Source: an uncultured Arenicella sp. (GTDB taxonomy: Bacteria; Pseudomonadota; Gammaproteobacteria; Arenicellales; Arenicellaceae). From it: DNA of 36,701 nucleotides. Below are positions 28,588 to 36,701 of the stretch, piece by piece. The notes under the pieces are model-generated. The model saw nothing but the letters and a program-made list of their open reading frames with translations. It did no database searches and had not been told where the DNA came from. Position numbers and translations under genes: made by a program. Every line of letters begins with the position of its first letter. Positions within the stretch are counted from its first letter, which is position 1. The DNA lies in contig CAKZRZ010000220.1 of the NCBI GenBank assembly GCA_937918955.1, forward strand, positions 1 to 36,701, written 5' to 3'.

Positions 28588-29664
28588 ATGTATACCCTAT
28601 TAATTAGCTTCTTTGTTTTAGCCATCTTTTTCTCGTTTATGTGCTCATTGTGGGAGGCCGTTTTGCTGAGCGTAACCCCCACTTATGCGCGCATAGAGCA
28701 CAATAAAGGTACGGTTACTGGCCGATATCTACAACAGTTTAAAGAGAATATCGATCGGCCATTGGCAGCAATCCTAACTCTGAATACCATTGCTCATACC
28801 GTCGGGGCGATTGGAGTTGGCGAGCAAGCAGCAAAAATATGGTCCGACAGCAGCCCGATCATTACAAGACTCTTGGTGCCAGGTGGCATGACTTTAGCGG
28901 TCTTGATTTTATCTGAGATTTTGCCTAAAACGATCGGTGCACTACAGTGGCAGCGTTTAGTGAAATTTACGGTCTATTCTCTGCGCATTTTGATGGTGAT
29001 TCTTGCTCCTTTGGTGTGGCTCGGGCAATTGATAACACGTTCACTTAAGAACGACTCTGATAAGCCAGTGCTTACCCGTAGTGATTTTCTTGTAATGGCA
29101 GAAATGGGTCAGCAAGACGGAGTATTCGATGCCGAAGAATCACAAATGCTCGGCAGTATGATTCGATTTCAGAGTATTCAAGCCCGTGATGTTATGACCC
29201 CACGCACTGTCGTCAGCGCCACTACCGAAGAGCAGACTATCTCTGAATACTATGCGCTTCGTAAAGACAGCCAGTTTTCTAGAATCCCAACTTACAGTGA
29301 AGGCAATAAAGATTTGATTACCGGCTACATTCTCAAAATCGATGTGGCCGAAGCTTTGATCGAAGAGCGGGGAGACAATTCTGTGGCAAGCTTACGTCGC
29401 GACATCGTTGCAGTTGGTGAAACCCTAGCGCTTACTGACCTATTGAATAACTTAATGGAGCGTCGTGAACATATCGCCGTGGTGCTCGATGATTTTGGTG
29501 GAATGGCCGGAATCGTTACCATGGAAGACATAATCGAGACTATTCTTGGTATGGAAATTATGGATGAAACCGACACGGCCACCGATATGAGGATTCTTGC
29601 GCAAAAGCATAGAGAAAAGAGGGCGAAGGCGCTCAGTGTTCTAGACCCGAGCCCCGAAGATTAA
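28588..29664 (+). CDS. DUF21/CNNM transmembrane plus CBS-pair protein (CorC/HlyC-type)
   Basis: N-terminal TM DUF21 (LILSEILPKTIGALQWQRLV), then CBS pair (RDVMTPRTVVSA..SRIPTYSEGNKDLITGYILKIDV..ERREHIAVVLDDFGGMAGIVTMEDIIETILG). Confidence 0.92.
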   Translation: MYTLLISFFVLAIFFSFMCSLWEAVLLSVTPTYARIEHNKGTVTGRYLQQFKENIDRPLAAILTLNTIAHTVGAIGVGEQAAKIWSDSSPIITRLLVPGGMTLAVLILSEILPKTIGALQWQRLVKFTVYSLRILMVILAPLVWLGQLITRSLKNDSDKPVLTRSDFLVMAEMGQQDGVFDAEESQMLGSMIRFQSIQARDVMTPRTVVSATTEEQTISEYYALRKDSQFSRIPTYSEGNKDLITGYILKIDVAEALIEERGDNSVASLRRDIVAVGETLALTDLLNNLMERREHIAVVLDDFGGMAGIVTMEDIIETILGMEIMDETDTATDMRILAQKHREKRAKALSVLDPSPED

Positions 29665-29673
29665 ATCGACAGA

Positions 29674-29697
29674 GGCTCTTAATCTTGAGCTTTTTTA
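29674..29697 (+). terminator. Possible weak terminator after the CBS-domain gene
   Basis: Short GCTC (29675-29678) / GAGC (29687-29690) stem followed by TTTTTT. Confidence 0.35.
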
Positions 29698-29709
29698 ATG
29701 CTAAAGCTT

Positions 29710-32541
29710 CTATTTTAATAGTGGCGCTAAGTAATGGCCTGTATACGAGCCTTTGGTTTTGGCTACTTGCTCAGGCGTTCCTTGGGCAACGATTTCACCG
29801 CCGCCACTGCCACCTTCTGGGCCTAGATCAATAATCCAATCCGCCGTTTTGATAACATCTAGATTGTGCTCGATAACCACTACAGTGTTTCCATGATCAC
29901 GAAGTTTGTGTAATACCTCAAGCAGTTGTCGAATGTCATAAAAATGTAAGCCGGTAGTCGGCTCATCGAGAATGTACAGGGTTTGCCCGGTGTCTCGTTT
30001 TGATAATTCACGCGCCAGTTTAATGCGTTGTGCTTCGCCGCCCGAGAGTGTAATTGCGCTTTGACCAAGCTTGATATAGCCCAAGCCGACCGACATGAGC
30101 GTTTCGAGTTTACGGTGAATATTTGGTACTGCACTGAAAAAGTCAGTGGCATCTTCAATGGTCATGTTCAGTACGTCGTGAATATTCTGACCCTTGTATC
30201 GAATATCAAGAGTCTCTCGATTGTAGCGTTCGCCCTTACAGACATCGCATGCGACATAGATGTCCGGTAAGAAGTGCATCTCTACCTTAATCATGCCATC
30301 GCCTTGGCAGGCTTCACATCGGCCGCCTTTGACATTAAACGAGAATCGGCCTGGTTTATATCCTCGAGCGCGTGCTTCGGGGGTGCCTGCAAACAGCTCT
30401 CGAATTGGTGTGAACAGCTGCGTGTAGGTTGCCGGGTTTGATCGAGGCGTGCGCCCAATTGGACTTTGATTAATATCAACGATCTTATCCACTTGCTCTA
30501 AGCCGGTGATGTCTTCATGGGGAGCGCACTCAATGCGGCTTCGATTGATTTTCTGCGCAGCAGCAGGGTAGAGAGTATTGTTAATTAGCGTTGATTTGCC
30601 CGACCCCGAAACACCGGTAACACAGGTGAGTACGCCGATGGGGATGTCTACCGAGACATCTTTTAGGTTATTGCCGCTAGCACCTTTAATCTTGATTTGC
30701 GATTTCTTGTTATTCTTTTGGCGAGCTTGTGGAATGTCGATTACTTCTTTACCGCTTAAGAATTTACCAGTTAGAGATTTAGGATTGTTTTTAATCTCTT
30801 CAATTGTGCCTTCGGCCACAATATTTCCGCCGTGAACACCGGCACCAGGCCCAATGTCCACAATATAGTCGGCATGGTGCATAGCGTCTTCGTCGTGTTC
30901 TACAACGATTACGGTGTTGCCAAGGTCACGTAGGTGCGTAAGCGTGCCAATCAGGCGATCATTGTCGCGTTGATGTAAGCCAATCGACGGTTCGTCAAGT
31001 ACGTACATCACGCCAACTAAGCCCGAGCCAATTTGTGAGGCTAGCCGTATACGTTGAGCTTCGCCGCCAGAAAGTGTTTCCGCCGAACGGTCCATGCTCA
31101 AGTAGTTCAATCCAACGTTGACTAAAAAGCCTAAGCGGTCGTGTATTTCTTTGACGATCTTATCGGCTATCTCGGCTTTATTGCCAGTCAGTTCAAGCGC
31201 CTCGAAAAAGGCCAGCGCGTCACCAATCGACCTATGTACAATTTGATCAATCGTCGTTTCATCAATGAACACATTGCGAGCCTCGAGTCGCAAACGAGTG
31301 CCGCTACAATCGGGGCAGGTTTGTGAATTGATGTACTTGGCGAGTTCCTCGCGCATGCTGCTCGATTCAGTTTCGCGATAGCGGCGTTCCATATTCGGAA
31401 TAATGCCTTCCCAAGAGTGATGCCTCACCACGCCTTGGCCTTTGTGGCGCAAGTAGCTAAATTCAATTGCTTCGTCACCACTGCCGTAGAGCAATTTGTT
31501 CATCTGCTCTTTGCTCAGTGTGTTTAGAGGTTCATCTACTGAGAAGCCATAGTGCGTCGCAACATTTTGCAGCATTCTGAAGTAAAACAAGCTGCGACGA
31601 TCCCAGCCCTTGATGGCACCTTGTGACAAACTAACTTCATCATTGAAAATGATCTGTTTGGGGTCGAAGTATTGTTTATTGCCTAAACCATCACACGATG
31701 TACATGCGCCGACAGGGTTATTAAAGGAGAAAAGCCGAGGCTCTAATTCGCTCAAGCTGTAACCACAATGTGGGCAAGCATAAAGAGATGAGAAGACCAT
31801 AGTTTGTTCTTCTTGCTCGTCGCTCGGCATCACCAGTATTTCAGCAACGCCTTCAGCCAGCTCTAGCGCCGTTTCAAACGACTCGGCCATACGTTGTTCG
31901 TTCCCTTCCTTGATAACCAAGCGGTCGATAATGATATCGATATTGTGCTTAAAGTTTTTCTTCAAGGCTGGCGGCTCAGATAAGTCTATAACTTGGCCAT
32001 CTACCCGCGCGCGAACAAAACCTTGAGCATGCATACTCTCGAGCAAGTTAAGGTGTTCACCTTTTCGATCACGAACCACTGGCGCCATCAACATTACCTT
32101 GGTTCCTTCAGGTAGTTCCATGGTTTGATCTACCATCTGACTAATGGTTTGCGCTTCAAGCGTAACATTGTGATCAGGGCAGCGCGGGTCGCCTACACGC
32201 GCGAAAAGCAAGCGCAGATAATCGTATATCTCAGTAATTGTGCCAACTGTCGAACGTGGGTTATGCGAAGTGGCTTTCTGTTCAATTGAAATAGCGGGAG
32301 ATAAGCCCTCAATGACGTCAACATCCGGCTTTTCCATTAACGATAAAAATTGGCGCGCATAGGCTGAGAGTGATTCAACATAACGACGCTGACCCTCAGC
32401 ATAAATAGTGTCAAACGCCAGAGAAGATTTACCTGAGCCAGACAGCCCCGTGATGACAATTAACTTGTCTCTAGGAAGCTCTAAATCTATGCCTTTGAGG
32501 TTATGAGTTCGCGCACCGCGAATGGTAATTTTTTCTAACAC
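29710..32541 (-). CDS. uvrA: Excinuclease ABC subunit A
   Basis: [60 protein letters not shown]; two ABC signatures LSGGEAQRI; Zn-finger CxxC motifs. Confidence 0.98.
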   Translation of the reverse strand: MLEKITIRGARTHNLKGIDLELPRDKLIVITGLSGSGKSSLAFDTIYAEGQRRYVESLSAYARQFLSLMEKPDVDVIEGLSPAISIEQKATSHNPRSTVGTITEIYDYLRLLFARVGDPRCPDHNVTLEAQTISQMVDQTMELPEGTKVMLMAPVVRDRKGEHLNLLESMHAQGFVRARVDGQVIDLSEPPALKKNFKHNIDIIIDRLVIKEGNEQRMAESFETALELAEGVAEILVMPSDEQEEQTMVFSSLYACPHCGYSLSELEPRLFSFNNPVGACTSCDGLGNKQYFDPKQIIFNDEVSLSQGAIKGWDRRSLFYFRMLQNVATHYGFSVDEPLNTLSKEQMNKLLYGSGDEAIEFSYLRHKGQGVVRHHSWEGIIPNMERRYRETESSSMREELAKYINSQTCPDCSGTRLRLEARNVFIDETTIDQIVHRSIGDALAFFEALELTGNKAEIADKIVKEIHDRLGFLVNVGLNYLSMDRSAETLSGGEAQRIRLASQIGSGLVGVMYVLDEPSIGLHQRDNDRLIGTLTHLRDLGNTVIVVEHDEDAMHHADYIVDIGPGAGVHGGNIVAEGTIEEIKNNPKSLTGKFLSGKEVIDIPQARQKNNKKSQIKIKGASGNNLKDVSVDIPIGVLTCVTGVSGSGKSTLINNTLYPAAAQKINRSRIECAPHEDITGLEQVDKIVDINQSPIGRTPRSNPATYTQLFTPIRELFAGTPEARARGYKPGRFSFNVKGGRCEACQGDGMIKVEMHFLPDIYVACDVCKGERYNRETLDIRYKGQNIHDVLNMTIEDATDFFSAVPNIHRKLETLMSVGLGYIKLGQSAITLSGGEAQRIKLARELSKRDTGQTLYILDEPTTGLHFYDIRQLLEVLHKLRDHGNTVVVIEHNLDVIKTADWIIDLGPEGGSGGGEIVAQGTPEQVAKTKGSYTGHYLAPLLK

Positions 32542-32578
32542 GTCTGAATCGTCTATATTTTTTAAAACTGGCTAAAAA

Positions 32579-32617
32579 GTTGGCAGAACGTCAAAATTTA
32601 AAGCGGTATCTGCCAAC
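32579..32617. promoter_or_regulatory. 9-bp perfect inverted repeat in the uvrA leader, followed on the minus strand by TTTTT
   Basis: GTTGGCAGA (32579-32587), 21-bp spacer, TCTGCCAAC (32609-32617). Confidence 0.45.
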
Positions 32618-32672
32618 AGAACAACCTGCTAATATACGTGCCTCATCGTCAAAGTGATATCGTTTTTTACTC

Positions 32673-32700
32673 GGCAAACATGATAGTTTGCCTCTTTTTC
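32673..32700 (+). promoter_or_regulatory. Terminator-like hairpin in the leader of the MFS gene
   Basis: GGCAAAC ATGATA GTTTGCC TCTTTTTC, 24 bp upstream of the GTG start at 32724. Confidence 0.6.
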
Positions 32701-32723
32701 TGAATAGGTTGGGTTAACGGCTC

Positions 32724-34091
32724 GTGAAAGCATCAACGCTGAATAAATCTGGTTTAAATCGCTTGGAGCGACGTTCAATTGCGGCACTTGCCTCTGTTTA
32801 TGGGCTGCGCATGTTTGGTCTGTTTCTGATACTGCCAGTACTCGCAATTTATGCGGAGCAGTTAAACGCATCACCTATGCTGATGGGTATTGCCCTCGGC
32901 ATCTATGGCATTACGCAAGCCATGTTTCAAATTCCGTTTGGCATACTCTCCGACCGTTTTGGTCGTAAGCCTATCATTCTCTTAGGGCTGTCGATCTTTG
33001 CTTTTGGTAGTTTAGTCGCGGCGTTTTCTACCACAATTGAAGGCGTGATTATTGGTCGTGCTCTTCAAGGTGCTGGAGCAATAGCCGCAGCCGTGCTTGC
33101 CTTAACCAGCGATTTAACTCGCGAGAACCAACGAACCAAAGCCATGGCCATGATAGGCATGACCATAGGTTTTGCTTTTCTTTTGGCGTTAATAGCATCA
33201 CCCTGGTTGGAATTTTTCATTGGTGTAGAAGGCCTTTTTATCATGACAGCGATGCTGGCGGTGGCTTCGATGATAGTGATCGTTAAGGTGGTACCAACAC
33301 CGATTCAAACACGTAATTTAGAAGTGCGCGCCGTTCCCACTAAAATGCTCGAGTTGCTTAAAAACCCGCAACTGATTCGACTTGATGCAGGCATCTTTAT
33401 TTTGCATTTCGTGCTAACTGCGATGTTTGTAGTGGTCCCGATCATAATGCTTGAAAAGCTTGGTTTAGAAACACGTGAACATTGGCAGGTTTATATCCCT
33501 GCATTGATAGGCTCGATCGTCTTTATGGTGCCGATGATCATTTTGTCGAGCCGTAAACATCTTCTTATTAAGGTGTTTTTAGCTGCAATTAGTATATTAC
33601 TCTTTGCCCAAGTCCTATTAATGCGCGGGCCAAGCAGTGTTCTCGCGCTGACGCTCTGCATGTTCTTCTTCTTTTGGGGTTTTAATCTACTTGAGGCTAT
33701 GCTGCCATCCATGATTTCGCGTGTCGCACCTGCAGCAAGTAAGGGCTCGGCAATGGGGGTGTATAACACATTCCAATTTATAGGAGTATTCTTCGGCGGC
33801 TTGGTTGGCGGCCTTATCTACGGCAATTTGGGCACCTCTGCTGTTTTTGTGATGTGCGCGTTCATGTTATTGCTCTGGGTTTACCTTGTTTATAGTGCGC
33901 CAAAGCTGCGTCTGCTAGACAGCCTAGTAGTTGTGGTTAATCCGCAAGCTGACGTATGTTGTAAAACTCAGTTAGAGGGTATAGAAGGTGTTGAGGAGGT
34001 GATTATTATCGAAGGTGAGTCTACTGCTTACCTCAAGGTTGATAAAGATATTCTCGATTACGACGCCTTAGATTTGCTTATTCAAGATTAG
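32724..34091 (+). CDS. MFS transporter of YajR type, with C-terminal ferredoxin-like (YAM-like) domain
   Basis: 12-TM MFS with GILSDRFGRKPIILLGL motif; C-terminal extension LDSLVVVVNPQADVCCKTQLEGIEGVEEVIIIEGESTAYLKVDKDILDYDAL. Confidence 0.88.
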   Translation: MKASTLNKSGLNRLERRSIAALASVYGLRMFGLFLILPVLAIYAEQLNASPMLMGIALGIYGITQAMFQIPFGILSDRFGRKPIILLGLSIFAFGSLVAAFSTTIEGVIIGRALQGAGAIAAAVLALTSDLTRENQRTKAMAMIGMTIGFAFLLALIASPWLEFFIGVEGLFIMTAMLAVASMIVIVKVVPTPIQTRNLEVRAVPTKMLELLKNPQLIRLDAGIFILHFVLTAMFVVVPIIMLEKLGLETREHWQVYIPALIGSIVFMVPMIILSSRKHLLIKVFLAAISILLFAQVLLMRGPSSVLALTLCMFFFFWGFNLLEAMLPSMISRVAPAASKGSAMGVYNTFQFIGVFFGGLVGGLIYGNLGTSAVFVMCAFMLLLWVYLVYSAPKLRLLDSLVVVVNPQADVCCKTQLEGIEGVEEVIIIEGESTAYLKVDKDILDYDALDLLIQD

Positions 34092-34268
34092 TTGCTTGTC
34101 GGTTTTAGCTTTTAGCCGCCCCTGCAATTCTGAAGATACCCTGTTTCGCGCCACTTTTGTATTCGCTTTTTTATAGACTTAGCTTTGCACAAGACTGAAT
34201 GCGAGTTAGAATTCAGCGGCTGAACAAAACAAAATTAAGTGTCCCAAAAGGGCAAAACGGAGCAAAAA

Positions 34269-34787
34269 ATGGCAGGTGTAAATAAAGTAATTATCGTTGG
34301 TAATTTGGGTAATGACCCAGAAGTGCGTTATTCAAATAACGGCGCGGCGATAGCAAACATCAGCGTAGCAACATCGGATAGTTGGAAAGACAAGAACACG
34401 GGTGAGCGTCAAGAACGCACCGAATGGCATCGTATTGTAATGTTCAACCGCCTCGGCGAGATTGCCGGCGAATACCTAAAAAAAGGCTCGAAGGTATACA
34501 TCGAAGGCAAGCTGCAAACGCGTAAATGGCAGGATCAGCAAGGCAACGATCGTTATTCTACTGAAATCGTTGCCGACCAAATGCAAATGTTGGATTCGCG
34601 CGGCGGTGGCATGGGCGGAGGTCAAGGTGGTGGCGGTGGCTACCAACAACAAGGCGGCGGTCAAAACCAATACGGTGGCGGTCAGCAGCAACAGGGCGGC
34701 GGGCAGCAATTTGGCGGCGGTCAACCTCAGCAAGCTCCTTCGCAGCCTGCACCAGCTACCGATTTTGATGATGATATCCCGTTTTAA
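34269..34787 (+). CDS. ssb: Single-stranded DNA-binding protein
   Basis: [36 protein letters not shown]; Gly/Gln-rich linker; acidic tip [11 protein letters not shown] 34269 preferred to the track GTG 34239. Confidence 0.97.
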   Translation: MAGVNKVIIVGNLGNDPEVRYSNNGAAIANISVATSDSWKDKNTGERQERTEWHRIVMFNRLGEIAGEYLKKGSKVYIEGKLQTRKWQDQQGNDRYSTEIVADQMQMLDSRGGGMGGGQGGGGGYQQQGGGQNQYGGGQQQQGGGQQFGGGQPQQAPSQPAPATDFDDDIPF

Positions 34788-34808
34788 TCAGAGATTTATA
34801 CCAAGTTT

Positions 34809-34838
34809 TAAAAAGGCCTGCTAATGCAGGCCTTTTTT
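34809..34838. terminator. Rho-independent terminator after ssb
   Basis: AAAAAGGCCTGC TAAT GCAGGCCTTTTTT. Confidence 0.9.
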
Positions 34839-34974
34839 ATTTGTCTTTACATCGCAGTTTGTAAAATTACTTGACGATGCTGGCTAGTAATTAGATGCTT
34901 AGGCTCGATTTCTAACTTATATCTTTGTCCAGTATTTTAACAAGTAACCACTAAATCTAGTCGACTGAGTCCCT

Positions 34975-36701
34975 ATGCTTATAAAACGTTCTTTGATCTT
35001 TTTAATATCGTGTTTCACTTCAAGTGCTTTGCATGCACAAGATGTTACGGAGGATTCTCTCGAAGATAGACGTAAGTTTACGTCTGAGCGAGTGTTTGAC
35101 CTAGAGTATGCGGCCGCTCCGAAAATTTCTCCCGATGCAAAGACGATCGTATACACACGGCGTTCAATGGATAAGTTTAGTGATTCGGTGGCGAGTGATT
35201 TATGGGTGTTAGACACTCGTAGTGGTGCCCACAGGCCATTGATTACAGGTCAAGCTTCGAGTTCTTCTGTTAGTTGGTCACCAAGCGGTGATCGGCTACT
35301 TTATTTAACATCGGTTGATGGTAAACCTAATTTACGTGTTCGTTATCTAGACAGTGGTGAGAGCTTCTCCTTAGCTCAGTTCGAACATAGTCCAAGTTCT
35401 CCAGTCTGGTCACCCAATGGAAAACTGATAGCCTTCTCGATGTTTGTCGCTGATAAAGCGCCGTCATTTGCAACGCCGATCGCAGCTCCAGAAGCATCTG
35501 AGTGGTCTGAGCCTGTGCGAGTGTTTGACGACTTAACTATTCGCTTCGACGGTGCTGGATACCTTAAACCAGGGGCTAGGCAAGTATTTGTTGTCAGCGC
35601 CCAAGGTGGTACGCCTCGTCAGGTCACCTTTGGTGAAAACGGCTTCAGCGCCCCTGCATGGATAGGCAATGACGAGTTAGTAGTAGGCGGCAATGATGTA
35701 GAAAACCCTGAGCTCGACCCTATTGAGAGTGAGCTTTACCGAGTGAAGCTAAGCGATCTTTCCATTTCAGTTCTGACTACTCGTGACGGACCTGATCATA
35801 GTGCTAAGGTATCGCCGAACGCCGAGAAAATTGCGTATCTTGGCTACAATGACAAGCTCAAGGCATACCAGCAGACTGATTTGTATGTGATGCAAGCTGA
35901 CGGCAGTCAATCGAAAAATCTTACCGCCGACTACGACCACCCCATCGATTCTGTCGAGTGGCTACCAAACGGTCGTGGTTTAGTCGCGCAAAGTCTGGTT
36001 AAAGGCTTTGTGAATTTGGTGCAGATAGACCTTTCTGGAAACATTAAGGTGTTGCTTACAGACTTAGGTGGCACTTCATTTGGTCGACCGTATTCAGCTG
36101 GTAGTTTTTCTATCGCGAGCGCCGTCGGCGGCGGTACTCCGCGCATTGCCTATACAAAAGGAGCGATTGATCGACCCGCAGAAGTCGCCTACCAACAAGG
36201 TTTTGGCGATAGCCGAGTATTGACGGATTTGAACTCTGACGTATTACCGTATTTAGACATGGCTAGCCTTGAAGAAATATCGGTAAAGTCGCGCCACGAT
36301 GGTCGCGAAATCGAAGCATGGGTGGCGTTGCCTCATGGCTTTGAAGCCGATGCTAGCTACCCTTTATTGCTTGAGATTCACGGAGGCCCGTTTGCAATGT
36401 ATGGGCCGTTTTTCGCGGCAGAGATTCAACGCTATGCGGCCGAGGGCTATGTCACTGTGTATGTAAACCCTCGAGGCTCAACCGGTTATGGTGAAGAATT
36501 TGCTCAACTGATTGATAAAGCTTACCCAGGTAACGACCATGAAGACCTCATGACCGTGGTAGATGAGCTGATTAAGAAGCAATATGTCGATAAACAACGT
36601 TTATTTATTACCGGAGGATCTGGCGGCGGAGTATTGACCTCATGGGCCATTGGTAAGACTAATCGCTTTGCCGCGGCAGCAACTATTAAACCGGTAATTA
36701 A
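34975..36701 (+). CDS. S9 family peptidase (prolyl oligopeptidase / acylaminoacyl-peptidase type), secreted, 3' truncated by window edge
   Basis: ATG 34975: MLIKRSLIFLISCFTSSALHAQ (signal peptide), beta-propeller WSPSGDRLLYLTS / WSPNGKLIAFSM, then YPLLLEIHGGPFAMYG, YVNPRGSTGYGEEF and nucleophile elbow ITGGSGGGVLTSW. No stop before 36701, so it is absent from the ORF track. Confidence 0.93.
   Translation, partial: MLIKRSLIFLISCFTSSALHAQDVTEDSLEDRRKFTSERVFDLEYAAAPKISPDAKTIVYTRRSMDKFSDSVASDLWVLDTRSGAHRPLITGQASSSSVSWSPSGDRLLYLTSVDGKPNLRVRYLDSGESFSLAQFEHSPSSPVWSPNGKLIAFSMFVADKAPSFATPIAAPEASEWSEPVRVFDDLTIRFDGAGYLKPGARQVFVVSAQGGTPRQVTFGENGFSAPAWIGNDELVVGGNDVENPELDPIESELYRVKLSDLSISVLTTRDGPDHSAKVSPNAEKIAYLGYNDKLKAYQQTDLYVMQADGSQSKNLTADYDHPIDSVEWLPNGRGLVAQSLVKGFVNLVQIDLSGNIKVLLTDLGGTSFGRPYSAGSFSIASAVGGGTPRIAYTKGAIDRPAEVAYQQGFGDSRVLTDLNSDVLPYLDMASLEEISVKSRHDGREIEAWVALPHGFEADASYPLLLEIHGGPFAMYGPFFAAEIQRYAAEGYVTVYVNPRGSTGYGEEFAQLIDKAYPGNDHEDLMTVVDELIKKQYVDKQRLFITGGSGGGVLTSWAIGKTNRFAAAATIKPVI

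Noticed and set aside
32629-32874. 81-aa minus-strand ORF over the uvrA/MFS intergenic region
   Set aside because: Overlaps the MFS start and the hairpins; no coding signature.
29710-34787. uvrA-MFS-ssb arrangement as a novel defence or repair island
   Set aside because: This order is known from other gammaproteobacteria such as Pseudomonas, so it is ordinary conserved synteny.
34476-34824. Several ORFs antisense to or out of frame with ssb
   Set aside because: Explained by the GGC/GGT/CAA-rich low-complexity linker of ssb, which lacks stops in other frames.
34917-35216. 99-aa minus-strand ORF
   Set aside because: Antisense to the start of the S9 peptidase CDS, which has a clear signal peptide and motifs.

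Overview
The window is about 36.7 kb of ordinary-looking gammaproteobacterial chromosome, densely coding on both strands, with mostly recognisable housekeeping genes. I see no rRNA, tRNA, CRISPR array, transposase or phage gene. From left to right: the 3' end of an AzlD-like gene; a parvulin PPIase; a flippase-like membrane protein; a heptose/UDP-sugar block (ugd, stand-alone heptose-7-P kinase, hldD); murI; a free methionine-R-sulfoxide reductase; a small orphan ORF; a minus-strand probable glycan operon (membrane-anchored orphan, multi-TM glycosyltransferase-like protein, PhyH dioxygenase, 1264-aa methyltransferase-like/GT2/GT2 protein); a 22-bp tandem repeat; an alpha/beta hydrolase; two orphans around a bidirectional terminator; a pyruvate/acetyl-CoA block (lpdA with N-terminal lipoyl domain, aceF, aceE, maeB, lipA); a group III truncated haemoglobin; yaaA; a small orphan; a DUF21/CBS protein; uvrA; a YajR-like MFS transporter; ssb; and an S9 peptidase that runs off the right edge and is missing from the ORF track. 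I found no clear-cut novel system. The best leads are the glycan operon with its eroded methyltransferase motif, a possible two-member orphan family (6436-6696 and 15835-16218), an aceF N-terminal lipoyl-like domain lacking the target lysine, terminator-like hairpins in both leaders of the uvrA/MFS divergent region, a 22-bp tandem repeat, and a 16-bp perfect palindrome upstream of an orphan gene. All family calls come from reading motifs by eye, without database searches.
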